From Isoetes taiwanensis (lineage: Eukaryota; Streptophyta; Lycopodiopsida; Isoetales; Isoetaceae), in the NCBI GenBank assembly GCA_021234155.1, contig JAJEKV010000028.1, forward strand, positions 2,626,567 through 2,690,566: a stretch of DNA of 64,000 nucleotides, read 5' to 3'. A program made the position numbers and the translations under genes. Position 1 is the stretch's first letter, and each line of letters begins with the position of its first letter. Below, piece by piece: positions 33,701 through 45,163 of this stretch. A model generated the notes under the pieces. It saw only the letters and a program-made list of their open reading frames with translations, was not told where the DNA came from and made no database searches.

Positions 33701-36692
33701 ATACCCAGCTTATGGCGCTATACACGTTTGATATAGAATACGTTACTGTAAATACTTTGATAGAAATTTTTTGCTTTATCTGGAAATGTTGTAGGCACAT
33801 CCATATAAAAGTTCTACAATTTAGGGATACATGGACACATGTACAAAGCAACTAGGGATACTATTAGACGAAGACAGTGATGAGTAAGTGAAAGAGGAGT
33901 TGGATGCTGTTGTGTCTACATGAACTCAGAGATTATTATTTATAGTCATCTGTAGGCCTGAAAGGTCTCCATTAGACGTACAAGATTTTATTTCATTTTA
34001 CTTCAAGCTCAATATCCTATGTTTGTGATTATCTTCTGTTAACATTTTCAGAATGACAGCAATTACCAATCTTTGCAGAAAGGAAAAGAGAAATTACTCT
34101 GGAAAGCAGAAACCATCCTGGAAAGAGAATTTGAGCAATTTATCAGGATGCTCATACAGATTATTAGGGTTGACCCTTGCCCTACAAAATTTCAAAACGC
34201 AAATCACTTAGTGACCTCATTGAAATAAATATTAAGCTTTTCAGCTAATTCAAAGTTGCATGGTAAACACAATGTTCAATTGACAATCGGATTTATCTTC
34301 TCTCTTCCTCTCCTTCACATGCACATGAAAGAAAGAATACCACTTCTTTAAGGAAAACAACATGCATTTTGCATTACAATTCTTCAGATCACTACTTGAC
34401 TCTTATGAGTCAATCAATGTCAAGAAAATCATCTTACCAAAGCCATCCTCTGTAATTTTCTGGCAAATCCATTCTAGAAGCATTGCGACGGTCGTCATAA
34501 GAGTAGCACTTAATAGCAAATGACTAAACCTAAGAATACAGAAGGAAAAGCCAAGTTTCAGATCAAGACAAACCAAAAATCCAAAAATAAAAGATAAAAC
34601 CATACCAGTTAGTTGCAGCAAACACAGAAAACTCGAGCGAATAAAATGCAATCGCAAGTGATTCAAGTGCTGCAAAGCATAACGTTAGCCTCCACCTGCA
34701 CAATCAACAAAATTAGTTAGGCATTTGAACTGACTGATTTTAACCTAAAGGTTTTGATGTTTATATCAGCTATACTCTTCGTTATTTAGCACAAGCTCTT
34801 ATTTCAAAGTTGTCATGAAATGTTTAACTAAAACTATTGACATGACCAGCAGAAGCGTATCATTTCCTCAACTGATTTGTGTTGGAAGCATTATTGTATC
34901 AGCATGTTAGCCAGCAGAGTTTGGCAATGTCTAAAACCAAATATTCGCACCTATCATATTTTACTTATATTCCGGCATCCATGTAAAGTTGTGCTAAAAG
35001 TCATTCTATTGTTCCAGGTTACAATCATCAATAAAAAGATAAAGAGCAGATGATGAGTGGCTAGTTAAGAGGAGTGATAGGACAAAAGGACTTACATGTA
35101 TGTCTTGATTTTATCTGTTTCACCATCCTTGCGTAGTTTTTGAAAAGCTGGCAAGATATAGCAAGCAAGCTGGAAGACCGCGACTTCATGTTATATTCTA
35201 CTAACACTATAGTTGATAAGCAAAATAGCACAGACTGAAGAAAATACAGGTAAAATTACTTCTCTTACTTGTTGTAACAAAATGTACATAATGTATACAT
35301 TCATATAATTCCGAATCAGCAGTGTGCTTTGGAAAAGTTGTCATGTGCCAGTACCCTAGCTTTTGTGACATGATAAGGTAGCTTCAATTTAACAATCATC
35401 AATTATGATAATTGTAGTTGTCTTTTATATGTCTATAAATACCTAAATCACACTGGTCGCAGTTTAAGAGAATGTACATAATGCGTAGGCCCAAGCTAAA
35501 GAAGACAGGACTTACTTCACAGACACTAGTGTACAGTTAGCTATTCACAGTTTCCATTTCCTTGCCATTTTCAACATTAAATTACCAGCCAAGCATTGCA
35601 ACTTACCTGCATCATGGTTGATGCAAAAATATGTGGGGTCAATCCCAGTTGAAAAAGAGAAAGCTTTGGCTCAAACAGATCATACCCATGCTCCTCTGAG
35701 GAAAAATACACACCGACAGATAAGCAAGCCATCTACATGATGCTAATAATCTCAGAAACTAGATATATCCTGAACAATACATCTTTTTAAAGGAAAACTC
35801 GAGAAATGTTATGAATAAAGTGAGATCTTTCATGACAGGACTGTTAACGACCCAGTGCTTAAAACTTGTTTGCTAAATTTCAATGCTACACCTATTCTTC
35901 CAGAAGTGAAGGTAGGTATTCCTTGGGATCAAATCCCAGGCAATTCCATTTAAGATAGTTTCTTACATGGCAGGAATGCAGAAGCTTATAATAGGAAGTT
36001 CTATTTACAGGATCAACAAATAGACTGAACATCTCACCCATTGTTCCATGAGAGAAGTCTAGGTATTCCTTGGGCATCAGATTCCGATCATATCCAGGCA
36101 ATGGAATAAAATAGCCAGCACGACAGACAATAAGCAAAATCATTGTAACAAACCCCCGACGCCAAACTTCACTTTTGAAAATAGCTTCAGCTGCATCACT
36201 TATTTCGGAGCTTAGTTTGACCCATCTAAGAAATTTATTGCTGTAGGCCCTGGAATGCCATATATCCGGCTGCTTTTCCGTTTTTGCATATACAACAGTA
36301 GAAGATGACGAGTTAGGTAATGAATGGTGCGACTGTGTTCTTGCACTGAAATGTGACATCTTAGAAGACCCATCGTTTGATACACCATCCACGTTCGAAG
36401 AATTACTATCCTCATGATGCCTGGTCATATCAATATTCGAAGAGGATGATTCCTTTGAAACAAGCACAATGAATTTTCGATTTCCTACATAGAGAAATTA
36501 TGTGAGGAACTAGAATGCAACAAAGGAATAGAACAAAGACAGCTTACTGATTGTTCTCTGAGATTGGTGTAAATGCCCATTTCTTGCCAAATTTCCAGAA
36601 TATTTAACTCCGAAATTCCTTGAACAAGGTGGCAACCGGATGCCTAGTGGAAATATACCTGCATTGCAAATTAAATGAGCATCTGGGGACAT
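30704..36692 (-). CDS. SCY2: plastid SecY translocase subunit, SCY2 type, 13 exons
   Basis: Exons (minus strand): 36692-36548, 36484-36038, 35695-35607, 35169-35096, 34695-34606, 34523-34438, 34181-34098, 32186-32053, 31549-31455, 31373-31238, 31174-31051, 30976-30870 and 30793-30704. Joined they total 1701 nt (566 residues), close to the family's usual length. All junctions are GT-AG and in phase. Landmarks are GYFIPLPGYDRNL, LSLFQLGLTPHIFAS, TLIICMSILI, VLVTEGRRTLKLHYYG, EVEPYVPFDINPTGMMPVL where known SCY2 has a near match, RIGAKIPDVKPGKRTIEYL and the ending ELRRSFIAYNVMP...KRFGA. It is a polytopic membrane channel; in Arabidopsis SCY2 acts with SECE2/SECA2 in the plastid envelope. The N-terminal 150 residues are Ser/Asn/His-rich and fit a transit peptide. 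The first ATG is 36692. The exon 7/8 joint is uncertain: an alternative exon 8 start is 32208. Confidence 0.92.
32187..34097 (-). other. SCY2 intron 7, about 1.9 kb
   Basis: The longest intron of the gene; most others are under 500 bp. It holds AT-rich DNA and a local tandem duplication (33247-33641) but no recognisable transposon ORF. Short open frames inside it have no support. Confidence 0.75.
33247..33641. repeat. about 200-bp tandem duplication inside SCY2 intron 7
   Basis: Units start GTGCAAGTAAAGGTG at 33247 and GTGCAAGCAAAGGTG at 33448. They share AAACTAAGATGA, GGCTTACTGCCAAC, CTTAAGTTCGCACCA and AATACTCCAAGAAGTGCA. The copies have diverged by substitutions and small indels. Confidence 0.85.
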
Positions 36693-37443
36693 TTTCAATG
36701 GATGTATGAAATGAAGAGGCAATAACAACCACGACAAAGGTATTGTTGACTGGGGGATAAGCTCGTCACTGCCAGGGCAGATGTGCTTGCCATAGATGGA
36801 TCGGCTCTACGCTAAAGCTCCGCATGCCACATCCCAACAAGAATAAATTTCAGATTTAGGTTGCCACGATATTTGGTTATAGATTTGGGGAAAATTACCT
36901 ATTGTCCCTATTAAGGTTGCCAAATTATTCCAGGAGCAAGATTTAGGGTAAATCCTGCATTATGGCTAAATCCTGCCACGACCAACTGGAAATATTTCAT
37001 CTGATGCTAAATCCTCGCCTGTGATGAAAACCCTAAAATTGGAATATGAACAGTATAAAAATATTTGTAGAAAAAATTGAATTTAACCTTGACTAGTAAA
37101 CGTGTGTCGGGCCTTGCCGGGCTAATGTCTTGGGCGTATATTTTTACTCGGCCTTTAACGTCCATATGCATATTGATATAGGCAAGATTAAACAATATTT
37201 TGTTAATATTTTTGGGTTGCCCCTAAGGGGGCAAACCCATATTTCAAGTATATGCCAGTATATACATGGGATATGCTAATGACTGCTAAAAACCCACTGT
37301 TGGCGGTAAATGCTAGGTCATTTATGTTGCAGGGGAGCCCCTCTGGAAACCGGTTAACTTGTAGCTCCAGAACAGATTGCTTGTCTGATCGGATCGCAGC
37401 GTAGCTGGATAAGAGGTTAGCGCTAAAAAGCAAACACGCATAC
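36693..37443. promoter_or_regulatory. divergent intergenic region between SCY2 and the HYD1-like exon
   Basis: The start codons of the minus-strand SCY2 (36692) and the plus-strand HYD1-like exon (37444) lie 751 bp apart with no coding sequence between. The region may serve as a shared two-way promoter. No unambiguous TATA box or CpG-type element can be assigned from reading alone. Confidence 0.4.
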
Positions 37444-37591
37444 ATGGAGTCCGTCGAGATAGATCATCCATATTTTCCTCGAAGCCTTCAGCTCCCTGGT
37501 TTTATGCCTCTACGGCTATCCATGATCTATATTCTTGCAATTTTCTTCGCCGCCTCCACGATCATCATTTCCACGGTTTGGCTGGGATCTA
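37444..37591 (+). CDS. HYD1: sterol delta8-delta7 isomerase (HYD1/EBP-like), first exon
   Basis: The ATG at 37444 opens MESVEIDHPYFPRSLQLPG, then FMPLRLSMIYILAIFFAA and STIIISTVWLGS, before a canonical donor (A|GTAAGT at 37592). The His-Pro-Tyr, PRxLxLPG motif followed by one hydrophobic helix matches the start of plant HYD1, the emopamil-binding-protein-fold isomerase of the endoplasmic reticulum that moves the sterol ring double bond from C8 to C7. It is 49 codons plus one base. No downstream exon with the family's central Trp/Thr-rich and Glu-containing helices was found on the plus strand to 41.8 kb, so the gene is partial, or its next exon is far away or lost. A gene relic is a live alternative. 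Confidence 0.6.
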
Positions 37592-38353
37592 GTAAGTATC
37601 ATTTCATACTATTTTGCACACGTTTACTATTTGCAGCGAAACCCTAGGCTTCGGTATTGTGGCACCGGATAGCAAGCATGCTTGGTCTTGGCCTAAGCAT
37701 TTTCTTTCCTTGGCGTAGAGTTCTTATGTTGATGGTTTTCTCCATAGCTTTTTCGGCGGGGAGGCGTGACAAACCACAAGCCGCGATATGCCCACACTTA
37801 CTATTTGCTTCAAGATTTGTATTTGCTTGAACCAAAGCGGTTGGGCCATGACTCGAGCCATGCTCTTTTGATGTTTTCTTCTCCCCTTAATAGAGCTTTT
37901 ATATTCCATGGTTTCTTTTATGCGGATAAATGTGGAGCTCTTGCCCAGAGATAACAATTTAAATGGTTTTGGTGAATGGCTTGCATATCGGCTTCTGTCA
38001 TTGTTGTTCAAGCGGTGCTTTGGCAGCGTAAACAAAGACACCCTTAATATCTTTGTCTTCAAGGTTTTAATAAGCATCTGGCGGAGAGGTAGTTGCTTCA
38101 CGATACTTCCATGAGGATTTTTGGAGGCGGCTCAATCGGCAATGCTAGAAGTCATTTTGAAGGTATGCATTCTAGAAATTTTATGTTGCAACATGGAGCT
38201 TTTATCGTCCGGATGAAGTAACAAATGTGCTTCATTTATGTTGCGGGGAGCCCCTCTGAAACCGGTTAACTTGTAGCTCGAGCAGTTGGCATGTCCGATC
38301 GGATCGCGGCGAGATGGATAAGAGGTTAAGCGCTAAAAAACAAACACGCATAC

Positions 38354-38500
38354 ATGGAGTCCGGCGAGATAGATCATCCATATTTTCCTCGAAGCCTTGA
38401 CTCCACGGTTTTTTACGCCTCTGGCTATCCATGATCTATATTCTTGCAATTTTTCTTAGCGCCTTCCGATCATCATTTCCACGATTTGGGTGGGATCTAG
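38354..38500 (+). pseudogene. duplicate HYD1-like first exon, frameshifted
   Basis: In copy 2 of the tandem duplication the ATG at 38354 still reads MESGEIDHPYFPRSL, but small deletions then shift the frame and a TGA follows (at SGYP*). The donor GTAAGT is kept. It cannot encode the first helix. It may be a dead duplicate, or the open frame may be hidden by sequence error. Confidence 0.6.
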
Positions 38501-39148
38501 TAAGTATCATTTCATACTATTTTGCACCGCGTTTACTATTTACCGCTTGAAACCCTAGGCTTGGTGTTATTGTGGCACCGGATAGCAAGCATGCTTAGTC
38601 TTGGCCTAAGCGTTCTTTCCTTGAGTAGAGTTCTTCGTTGATGGTTTTCTCCATAGCTTTTTCGAGGCGGGGCGGCGACAAACCACAAACACGATATGCC
38701 CACACTTACTATTTGCTTCAAGATTTGTATTTGCTTGAACCAAAGCGGTTGGGCCATGACTTCGGGCCATGCTCTTTTTGATGTTTTCTTCTCCCCTTAA
38801 TAGAGCTTTTATATTCCATGGTTTCTTTTGTGCGGATAAATGTGGAGCTCTGCCGAGCCGAAATAACGAATTTAAATGGTTTTAGTGAATGGCTTGCATA
38901 TCGGACTTCTGTCATTGTTGTTCAAGCGGTGCTTTGGCAAGCGTAAACAAAGACACCCTTAATATCTTTGTCTTCAAGGTTTAATAAGCATACGAGCAGA
39001 GAGGTAGTTGCTTCCTGATAATTCCATGAGGATTTTGGAAGCAGCTCAATCAGCAATGCTAGAAGTCATTTTGAAGGTATGCATTCTAGAAATTTTATGT
39101 TGCAACATGGAGCTTTTTATCGATCGGATGAAGTAACAAATGTGCTTC

Positions 39149-41779
39149 AAGATCAGGTAGCCTTCGACCAAATAAACGTTGCCCTTTTGATCTTTTCCTT
39201 TGCTTGCCGGTATGCATGAGTGTTGTGGAGATGGTTTCATTTAGCTTGGTTTGGTAGTTGAAGTCATTGCAATGCTTCTTTGATCAGTTGCACATCATAT
39301 ACCGCTCTAAGTCTGCAACTCGATTACATGTTGAGAGATGAGTTTGCAGACTAGAACAAGTACTAACGATTAAACTTGAAGAAAAAAAAATAATGATGGC
39401 GATGGTTTTGTTTGATATGGCGGACATGCTAATTAGCGGCCGATGGTTCGGGGAAGGCATTGGTAAAGATCATCAAAAAGATTTGTTAGAACGGTTGTTC
39501 ATGCAAGGATCTGATGTGATCTTTCCATGTGTCTCAAGAAGGTTTTGTGGCATTTAACAAACATTGTGCAGTATATGAAAAATGGGTAGCTTCTCTGCTA
39601 GGATAACTGTTTCTTTTTAATGGCAACCATATGTACTTAGAAATTACAAACGAATGTAGAACATTGGTAGAGTAGATTATTTTAGCTACATGTTTGTTTG
39701 GGAAGCTACAGAATGTTTGTAATTGCAAAATTAATATGCCATTTACCATACCTTTCTGAATTCAAATTGTAAAAACCTGATGGAACATATTGGGACATAT
39801 TGCAACACTGGGCACACGTTTTACTCTTTTGACGTACTCTCATTGACATTATATCTTCCTCCCAAACAAGAGAGATATGGTTTGGTTGAACATTGTGTGA
39901 CATATTTGGTTCTAGCATTTTAACATAGACAAATACTTATGCCCAATGATTAATTTTAAATGAAATTGTCTTTACATAGAGAGTTGATTCTACAAATTAA
40001 ATGTTATTTTGAGTTGTAAACTGTAAACTGAGAGAACAAAAGAGTTGCATTTGATATTAATTGCAGGGAAGGAAGCGGTGGAAGGATGGATTGTATCATA
40101 TTATGAATCTTCAAAAATGTCTCTAATTCATTCAAATAGATCTTATGTTTAGAAGGTTGTCTTCAACTATAACATAATAATGTACAATGTACTATAGTTG
40201 AAATGATTGGAAGCACACTCTGGCACGGCAACTGTTGAAAAGGCATGGTATGGAAGTTGTCTAAAACATAAATATAGATCGTAATGGTTGTATTATTTGT
40301 TATTTGTGTATTCTTTGTTTCAAACATAGATTATTTAGTTGTATTTTGAGTTATATAGTTGGGACAAATGCAAAGTACAAAGTGTGTCCTCCCATTTCAT
40401 TATTTCGGGTCTCATTCATAAATGGTTGGACACATATTTAGTATTTCTAGACTAATGCCGCGATCGTAAGTATTTTAGACCTATAGTAGCAGTTTATTTT
40501 TGTATGTCTTTTTCTCTTCTAGAGTGATCACAACCGATTTAGATTTTGGAAGTGTACATTCCAGTATAGTACTTGAAGAATATGCTATTATTCACAACAT
40601 GAATGCCTAAGCTAAGCAAAATGCCTTGGACCTCTATCATTACCAGCATAAAATACTGATAGCTGCTTAAATGTGTGCCAATATTGGCTACTGTTCTTAT
40701 TCTTAGCTTAAACGTTTTGGAACGTCCAATCTTATCATTCCTCGCCCTATTTCAATTTAAAAAGTTTGGCATTCTCTAATCTCATTATATACATGGTTCT
40801 TGAAATAAACAAGATTGTTTGAAAGTATAATGTGTTTAACAAGTGTTGCCTTATGCAGGTTGCACCGATTTCTCAGGGGCTCCCTTCCTTGACTTAATTC
40901 CCAAAAAGCCCCTTGTATTTTTAAAATTTCCAAAATGCCCTTAAATTTTAAATATTTTTCCAAATAGCCCCGTATATTTTATAGTTAAAATTTGTGTGTT
41001 CTTTATTTCACAGGGTTGCTAAACTCTTTTAGTTTGCATTTTGGAAGATAAAGGTAGTTAGTTGTCTCTGGATTTCGTTTCTAAATGTTCGGGGTTATGG
41101 TTTTGAATTGATTGTCAAAATATGACTTTAAACTATGATTTAAGCCACTTCACCCTCCGGCCATGGAGGGCAACCCTCTGTGCGCAGCACCTTGTTTTTA
41201 TTGAAATTGTCTAATGACAGTATCATCAATGTATTAACTTTGCATTTATCAATTTCAACAGAGAAAATAATGCTTTATAACAAATGTGTTAAATCTACCA
41301 CGAAAACAAAAATTTGGAAAAGGTGGATCCAAAACTTGTGCTCAAAATATCATTAAAAAAATTTGAATTTAACCTTAATGAATACAAAAATACATAATGG
41401 TGGTTCTAATATTATTTCGGGATCAATAGTCACATGGATTTTCAAGGTTAATTTGGAGAACAAATATGCAGTAACATAAAGACAAATATGCAAGTAACAA
41501 AAGGCTCCTTGGGAATCGAACCCAAGCATATCCAAAAAGCCAGGAAATTCAAATCATACTTGTGTTCTTCAAGCCTCCAACATGGCAAAGTTTGCAACAT
41601 GTAAGATCAACACATTTTATTCAATTTATAATATGGAACCTCATCTTCCAAAAGAAGCTATCTGAAGGAATAATTTGTAGCGCACAACCCATTTCAGCTC
41701 TCCTCTATCAAACCTATTCAGCTACTGTAATCAAGCCAATACATGCCACAAAAGCAAGCTAGTGTAACATCGCATGTTG
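39149..41779. other. AT-rich intergenic DNA, no gene recognised
   Basis: No coding block with a recognisable domain. At 41505-41530 the minus strand has a perfect T-arm-like hairpin, TTGGGTTCGATTCCCAA, preceded by weak acceptor complementarity (AGGCT with AGCCT) but no D arm, so it is a tRNA or SINE relic. A good acceptor-like TTAATTGCAG occurs near 40,065 but leads into no known HYD1 exon. Confidence 0.45.
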
Positions 41780-42306
41780 GACGAGGAGAAAAGCAGGAGA
41801 ACGCATAAGATTGCATAACAACGAGAATAAGAAAGTCGACAACTCAAAGGATGTCATAGAGGATCTGTAGCCACGACCTCATCCCTACTCCGGTGGAATA
41901 ATTGGGAAACTTGGACCGCTCTCAGAACGTGAGTCAGCTCTTTCCGGAGCAATTCACGGGCATTTCAAAGTGGTTGGACTTGAACCGAAAAGAGCTCGAG
42001 GCTTTTAAAAAAAAGAAGGAGATGATCAATGCTCTTGCCGACATAGATGTAGTCTCCACGCTAGGATGTGGTTGATGCTAGCACAAAATTCTAACGGCTC
42101 GTTGAAGAGGACCCCACGGTTCAATTGTCAACCATGCAAGGCGGAGAAAAGATTTATAGGATGGACAAGGAAGGAGCACTCTAGAGCATGAAAAGGATAA
42201 TGGGATCATGAACGAGAACTTCAATAAAAAGAGAGCGGGGAATACACTCGATGAAGATATTAACAAGGAAGCGAGACCCGGTGATGAGAAGGAAGTTGAA
42301 CATTGC
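41780..42306 (+). pseudogene. gene X, copy A, C-terminal part
   Basis: Collinear with 56.94-57.33 kb and 54.66-55.10 kb. Readable pieces are KIA..., KDVIEDL and KEVEHCN, with stops and frame changes between. The best-preserved copy gives LLEQFKGISEVVGLGLKELE and DIDVVSTQDVVDASTKF. It is hydrophilic and probably helical. No family is recognised. The segment is interrupted at 42,312 by a TRIM. Confidence 0.5.
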
Positions 42307-42311
42307 AACAT

Positions 42312-42693
42312 TCTTTCTTGCATGCCCTTAACCAAATGGGTAAAACCATCTAGGCGTTTATGAGTAGTTAAGCTTCTACCCATTTATCTTTGGTATCTCG
42401 AGAATGCCCACCAAGATCTATTTCGAAGCGGTCTCCCATGGATCCGTTACAATCTCTCCCACTAGAACTATGCTCGTCCTCGAGCATCACAGTACCATCC
42501 AATGATATATTTCGGGTCATATTTGCCCCCATGGAGACTCGAGCCTTGCTCTGATACCAAATCTAATTTTCCTAATTGACATGCCCTTAACCAACGGGCA
42601 AACCCGTCTAGACATTATGAGTAGTCGCTTGTACCCATGGTGTCTCGGGAACGAAACACCAAGATACAAGCAGTCTCCCATGGGTCCATTACA
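42312..42693 (-). mobile_element. TRIM (terminal-repeat retrotransposon in miniature), copy A
   Basis: Two direct terminal repeats of about 135-140 bp (42312-42451 and about 42560-42693) share CATGCCCTTAACCAA, CTACTCATA on the minus strand, TCTCCCATGG and a GTTACA-type end. Between them are only about 108 bp: a purine tract TAGTGGGAGAGAT (minus strand) beside the left repeat and an initiator-Met primer binding site TGGTATCAGAGCAA (42546-42559, minus) beside the right one. AACAT flanks both ends (42307-42311 and 42694-42698). There is no coding capacity. Size and layout fit the TRIM class. Confidence 0.8.
42546..42559 (-). promoter_or_regulatory. TRIM primer binding site
   Basis: Minus-strand TGGTATCAGAGCAA, complementary to initiator tRNA-Met. 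It sets the TRIM orientation as minus. Confidence 0.85.
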
Positions 42694-42698
42694 AACAT

Positions 42699-43590
42699 GA
42701 TGAAGAGAAACATAAAGAATATGAGGCAGAAAATGTCTCTTTGAAAATGGGCGCTGCCCTGAATGGTGCGCAGGTGGAACATAATCTGGAAGTCTAGCCA
42801 AAGGAGGTGCGGGTGGAACCATGAAAATTACTAGTAAAACAGACCTCAAATTGGGTGTCCGTCCAATTTGAGTTTCTAACCACGTAATTATTTTATAATA
42901 TTAACCTCAAATTGGGCAGGTATACAATTTGAGTGCCTAGATGTATGAATGACTTTTTGATGTACGATTATTGCTCTCTATTTTCTTTTATAAGATTAAC
43001 TTTTGTTGATTCCATGAATTTATTGATCTTGTTTTTTGCTCTGCAATGTCTTAACGGCCCTGCGATATTGGACAATCACCTAATTTGAGGTGGCCAAATG
43101 CCACATCTTTTCCTCTACTCATTTGCCACAAAGATAATTTTCTCAGCTTCATGCATCATATTTTAGCTTTATCGGAATAGTTTGGGATCAAAATGGACCA
43201 ATGGAAAGTCCATGACATTCTTGTTTTCCAGAGCCATTTCATGACCTCAAACAATTTGCAAGTCATAACTTCATGGTTGCAGATAACTAGGTTTGTTTAA
43301 GTATCCGTTCTGTTTGGTGGATTTATGAGTACATGGGTCTACTTTATATTTTAAAGCCTCATGCATAAGCTATGGGCTTTGAGTTTTGAAGTTCTTATAT
43401 TGAGATTGGAGTTTGAAAGTCTCATGTATGGAGCTATTGAGAAGGCCACCATGTTTTTTTATTTCTCGAAAAACTTCTAGTGAAGGCTACAAGGCCAGTA
43501 AATTGGATTCCTCTCAATTTGTTGTTTCTGTTTCTTCAGTTTGTTTTTTTCTCTTTGTTCCCTAGATTTTACTGAAAATGATGGTAGCTC
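42699..43590. other. left arm of segmental duplication, copy A
   Basis: Collinear with 59,908-60,935. It holds the hairpin pair and AT-rich DNA but no recognisable gene. The duplication as a whole covers about 42,165-43,590 and 49,837-51,475 (copy A, split by E2) against about 59,331-62,567 (copy B). Confidence 0.75.
42845..42933. other. pair of CAAATTGG hairpins
   Basis: CTCAAATTGG (42845-42854) pairs with CCAATTTGAG (42863-42872), a 10-bp stem with an 8-nt loop. CTCAAATTG (42906-42914) pairs with CAATTTGAG (42925-42933), a 9-bp stem with a 10-nt loop. The same pair recurs in the duplicate at 60.05-60.14 kb with one arm base changed. They lie shortly after the stop of an open piece (KHDEEKHKEYEAENVSLK...) to the right of the TRIM. 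Confidence 0.8.
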
Positions 43591-45163
43591 TGTGACGCTC
43601 CCAGAATATATACGACCCTCGGACGTATACATACGGGGACTTTCCCCTCCCATGGCGATCATCTCACCATGAGCAGGGCCCTCCGTCTGTTTCGGGCCAT
43701 CTATGAAATGAGGCCCGAAGAAGGACACGAAGGGGTCATTCGGCCCACGCCTTCAATGGGACTCCTACGTCGCGGAAGTATGAATACAAGGGTTAGCACA
43801 CAGCACGAATATACATAAATAACCACCACGAAGGGTGGCGCATCCATCCAAAATACCAACGGCATAGAATATGCATCTAATCCTAAGAAAACGCCCAAAA
43901 CCCAGGTTCTACCCCGGCTCAAACTCCAGTGAGGATCGACCGACGGTGGGCCTCAAGAGATCGTTGGACCCGAAGTCTTGGCATGGCGTTAGGCGGCATA
44001 GAACATTGGCTAGGGTTGTCCACTCCATCCAGCCCCTCCCCATGCACACTTTGCGATGGGTCAATTCATGCTATGGCTTTGCTATAGCCTTCCCAGACGC
44101 AGTCCAAGGGATCACCCTTTTGAGCCTACTCCGGGTTCATGGCCGGTCCGATGAGGCGGTCGGGGAAGCGTCCCCTTCCGTAATCACAAGGGTTCCATGG
44201 GTGAGCTAGAGAATACGTCTCGCATCAGCTGACCCATCCCACCGACTTACTCACCCTAAATCTACTCAAAGTGCAAGGTGCTCCATCACGGATCACACCT
44301 CTACACCTGTGGAGTGTCGAGACCCATACCCGGCCCTCATTGACCGGGCTATCGCCTAGCCCATCAGAGGAGTCTCAGGGAGCCTTGTATGCTCGTGCAA
44401 GACCCCACCCCTCATGTCACCACGTGTTCCTTGTCTGTGCTAAGCCGCACCATAGCATCTAGGACCGGTGGGCTCTTGTGCACCGTGGCAGCATTTAATG
44501 GGACTCTACAGGGGGCTATCTAGGAGCATACTACAATACACTACAGAGGTCTCTACCCCGTAATTCCCCTTTTGAGTCGATTTAAACAAAGAACTAACAA
44601 TCCATCCTTTGGAGTAGAAACCAATCGAATATAAAGAGGCTTGTACAATCAAGGGTTAGTTTCTATGATTGAATCACAAAGAGAACGGAGAAACGGACAC
44701 AACCAAAGCGTTATCTAGAATTCACATAGCCACCTACCGAATTACGGCCGGACTCATTTCCATGGGGGGCCTCCATTTCACGGGAGTTGAGAATTCATTT
44801 GTTGCTTCACGGGGGGCGGCCCCTATGGTGATTCTCTGCGGTGTATGATGGCTCGGCTCACGGCCTTCCTTGGTCGATCTTCAGAGTCAATCCCCTGGGG
44901 ATAGGGGTCAAGTTGGCATCCAAACTTGGCAACCCCCATCTTTGCCTAATCGATTGGGGCAGGTGGCGCCTTCCCAAATGGTAATTAGCCTAATTTCCTA
45001 GGTTATAGGTTATTATTATTAATGTGTTTAATCCTTTTTAAGGTAACCCCCTAGGTTGCAATTAAGTTCCTCTACCCCCATGGTAGCGTGGTGACGTGCT
45101 TGTATTTGTACGTGTCCCGTATAAATACGTGACGGAGACCGTATAACTACATGGAACGTCACA
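43591..45163 (-). repeat. E2 3' LTR (1573 bp)
   Basis: Runs from TGTGACGCTCCC to GGAACGTCACA on the plus strand. The stop codon of the E2 ORF (45028) lies inside it, so about 45 codons of that ORF are LTR-encoded. Confidence 0.92.

Larger units (their letters stand above)
37318..39148. repeat. 914-bp tandem duplication carrying the HYD1-like first exon
   Basis: Copy 1 (37318-38231) and copy 2 (38232-39148) both begin TCATTTATGTTGC and end near GTAACAAATGTGCT. They stay collinear throughout: ACCGGTTAACTTGTAGCTC, CACGCATACATGGAGTCCG, GCACCGGATAGCAAGCATG, CCAAAGCGGTTGGGCCATG. Differences are mostly 1-4-nt indels at GC-rich spots. Copy 1 keeps an open first exon; copy 2 does not. Confidence 0.92.

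Noticed and set aside
30504-36415. Short open frames within the SCY2 locus as small genes
   Set aside because: They coincide with exons read past their splice sites, introns or antisense shadows.
40060-40145. A second HYD1 exon after the acceptor-like TTAATTGCAG
   Set aside because: The translation does not match the conserved second segment of the family in any phase.
41505-41560. A tRNA gene around the perfect T-arm hairpin
   Set aside because: There is no D arm and only five acceptor-like pairs; treated as a relic.
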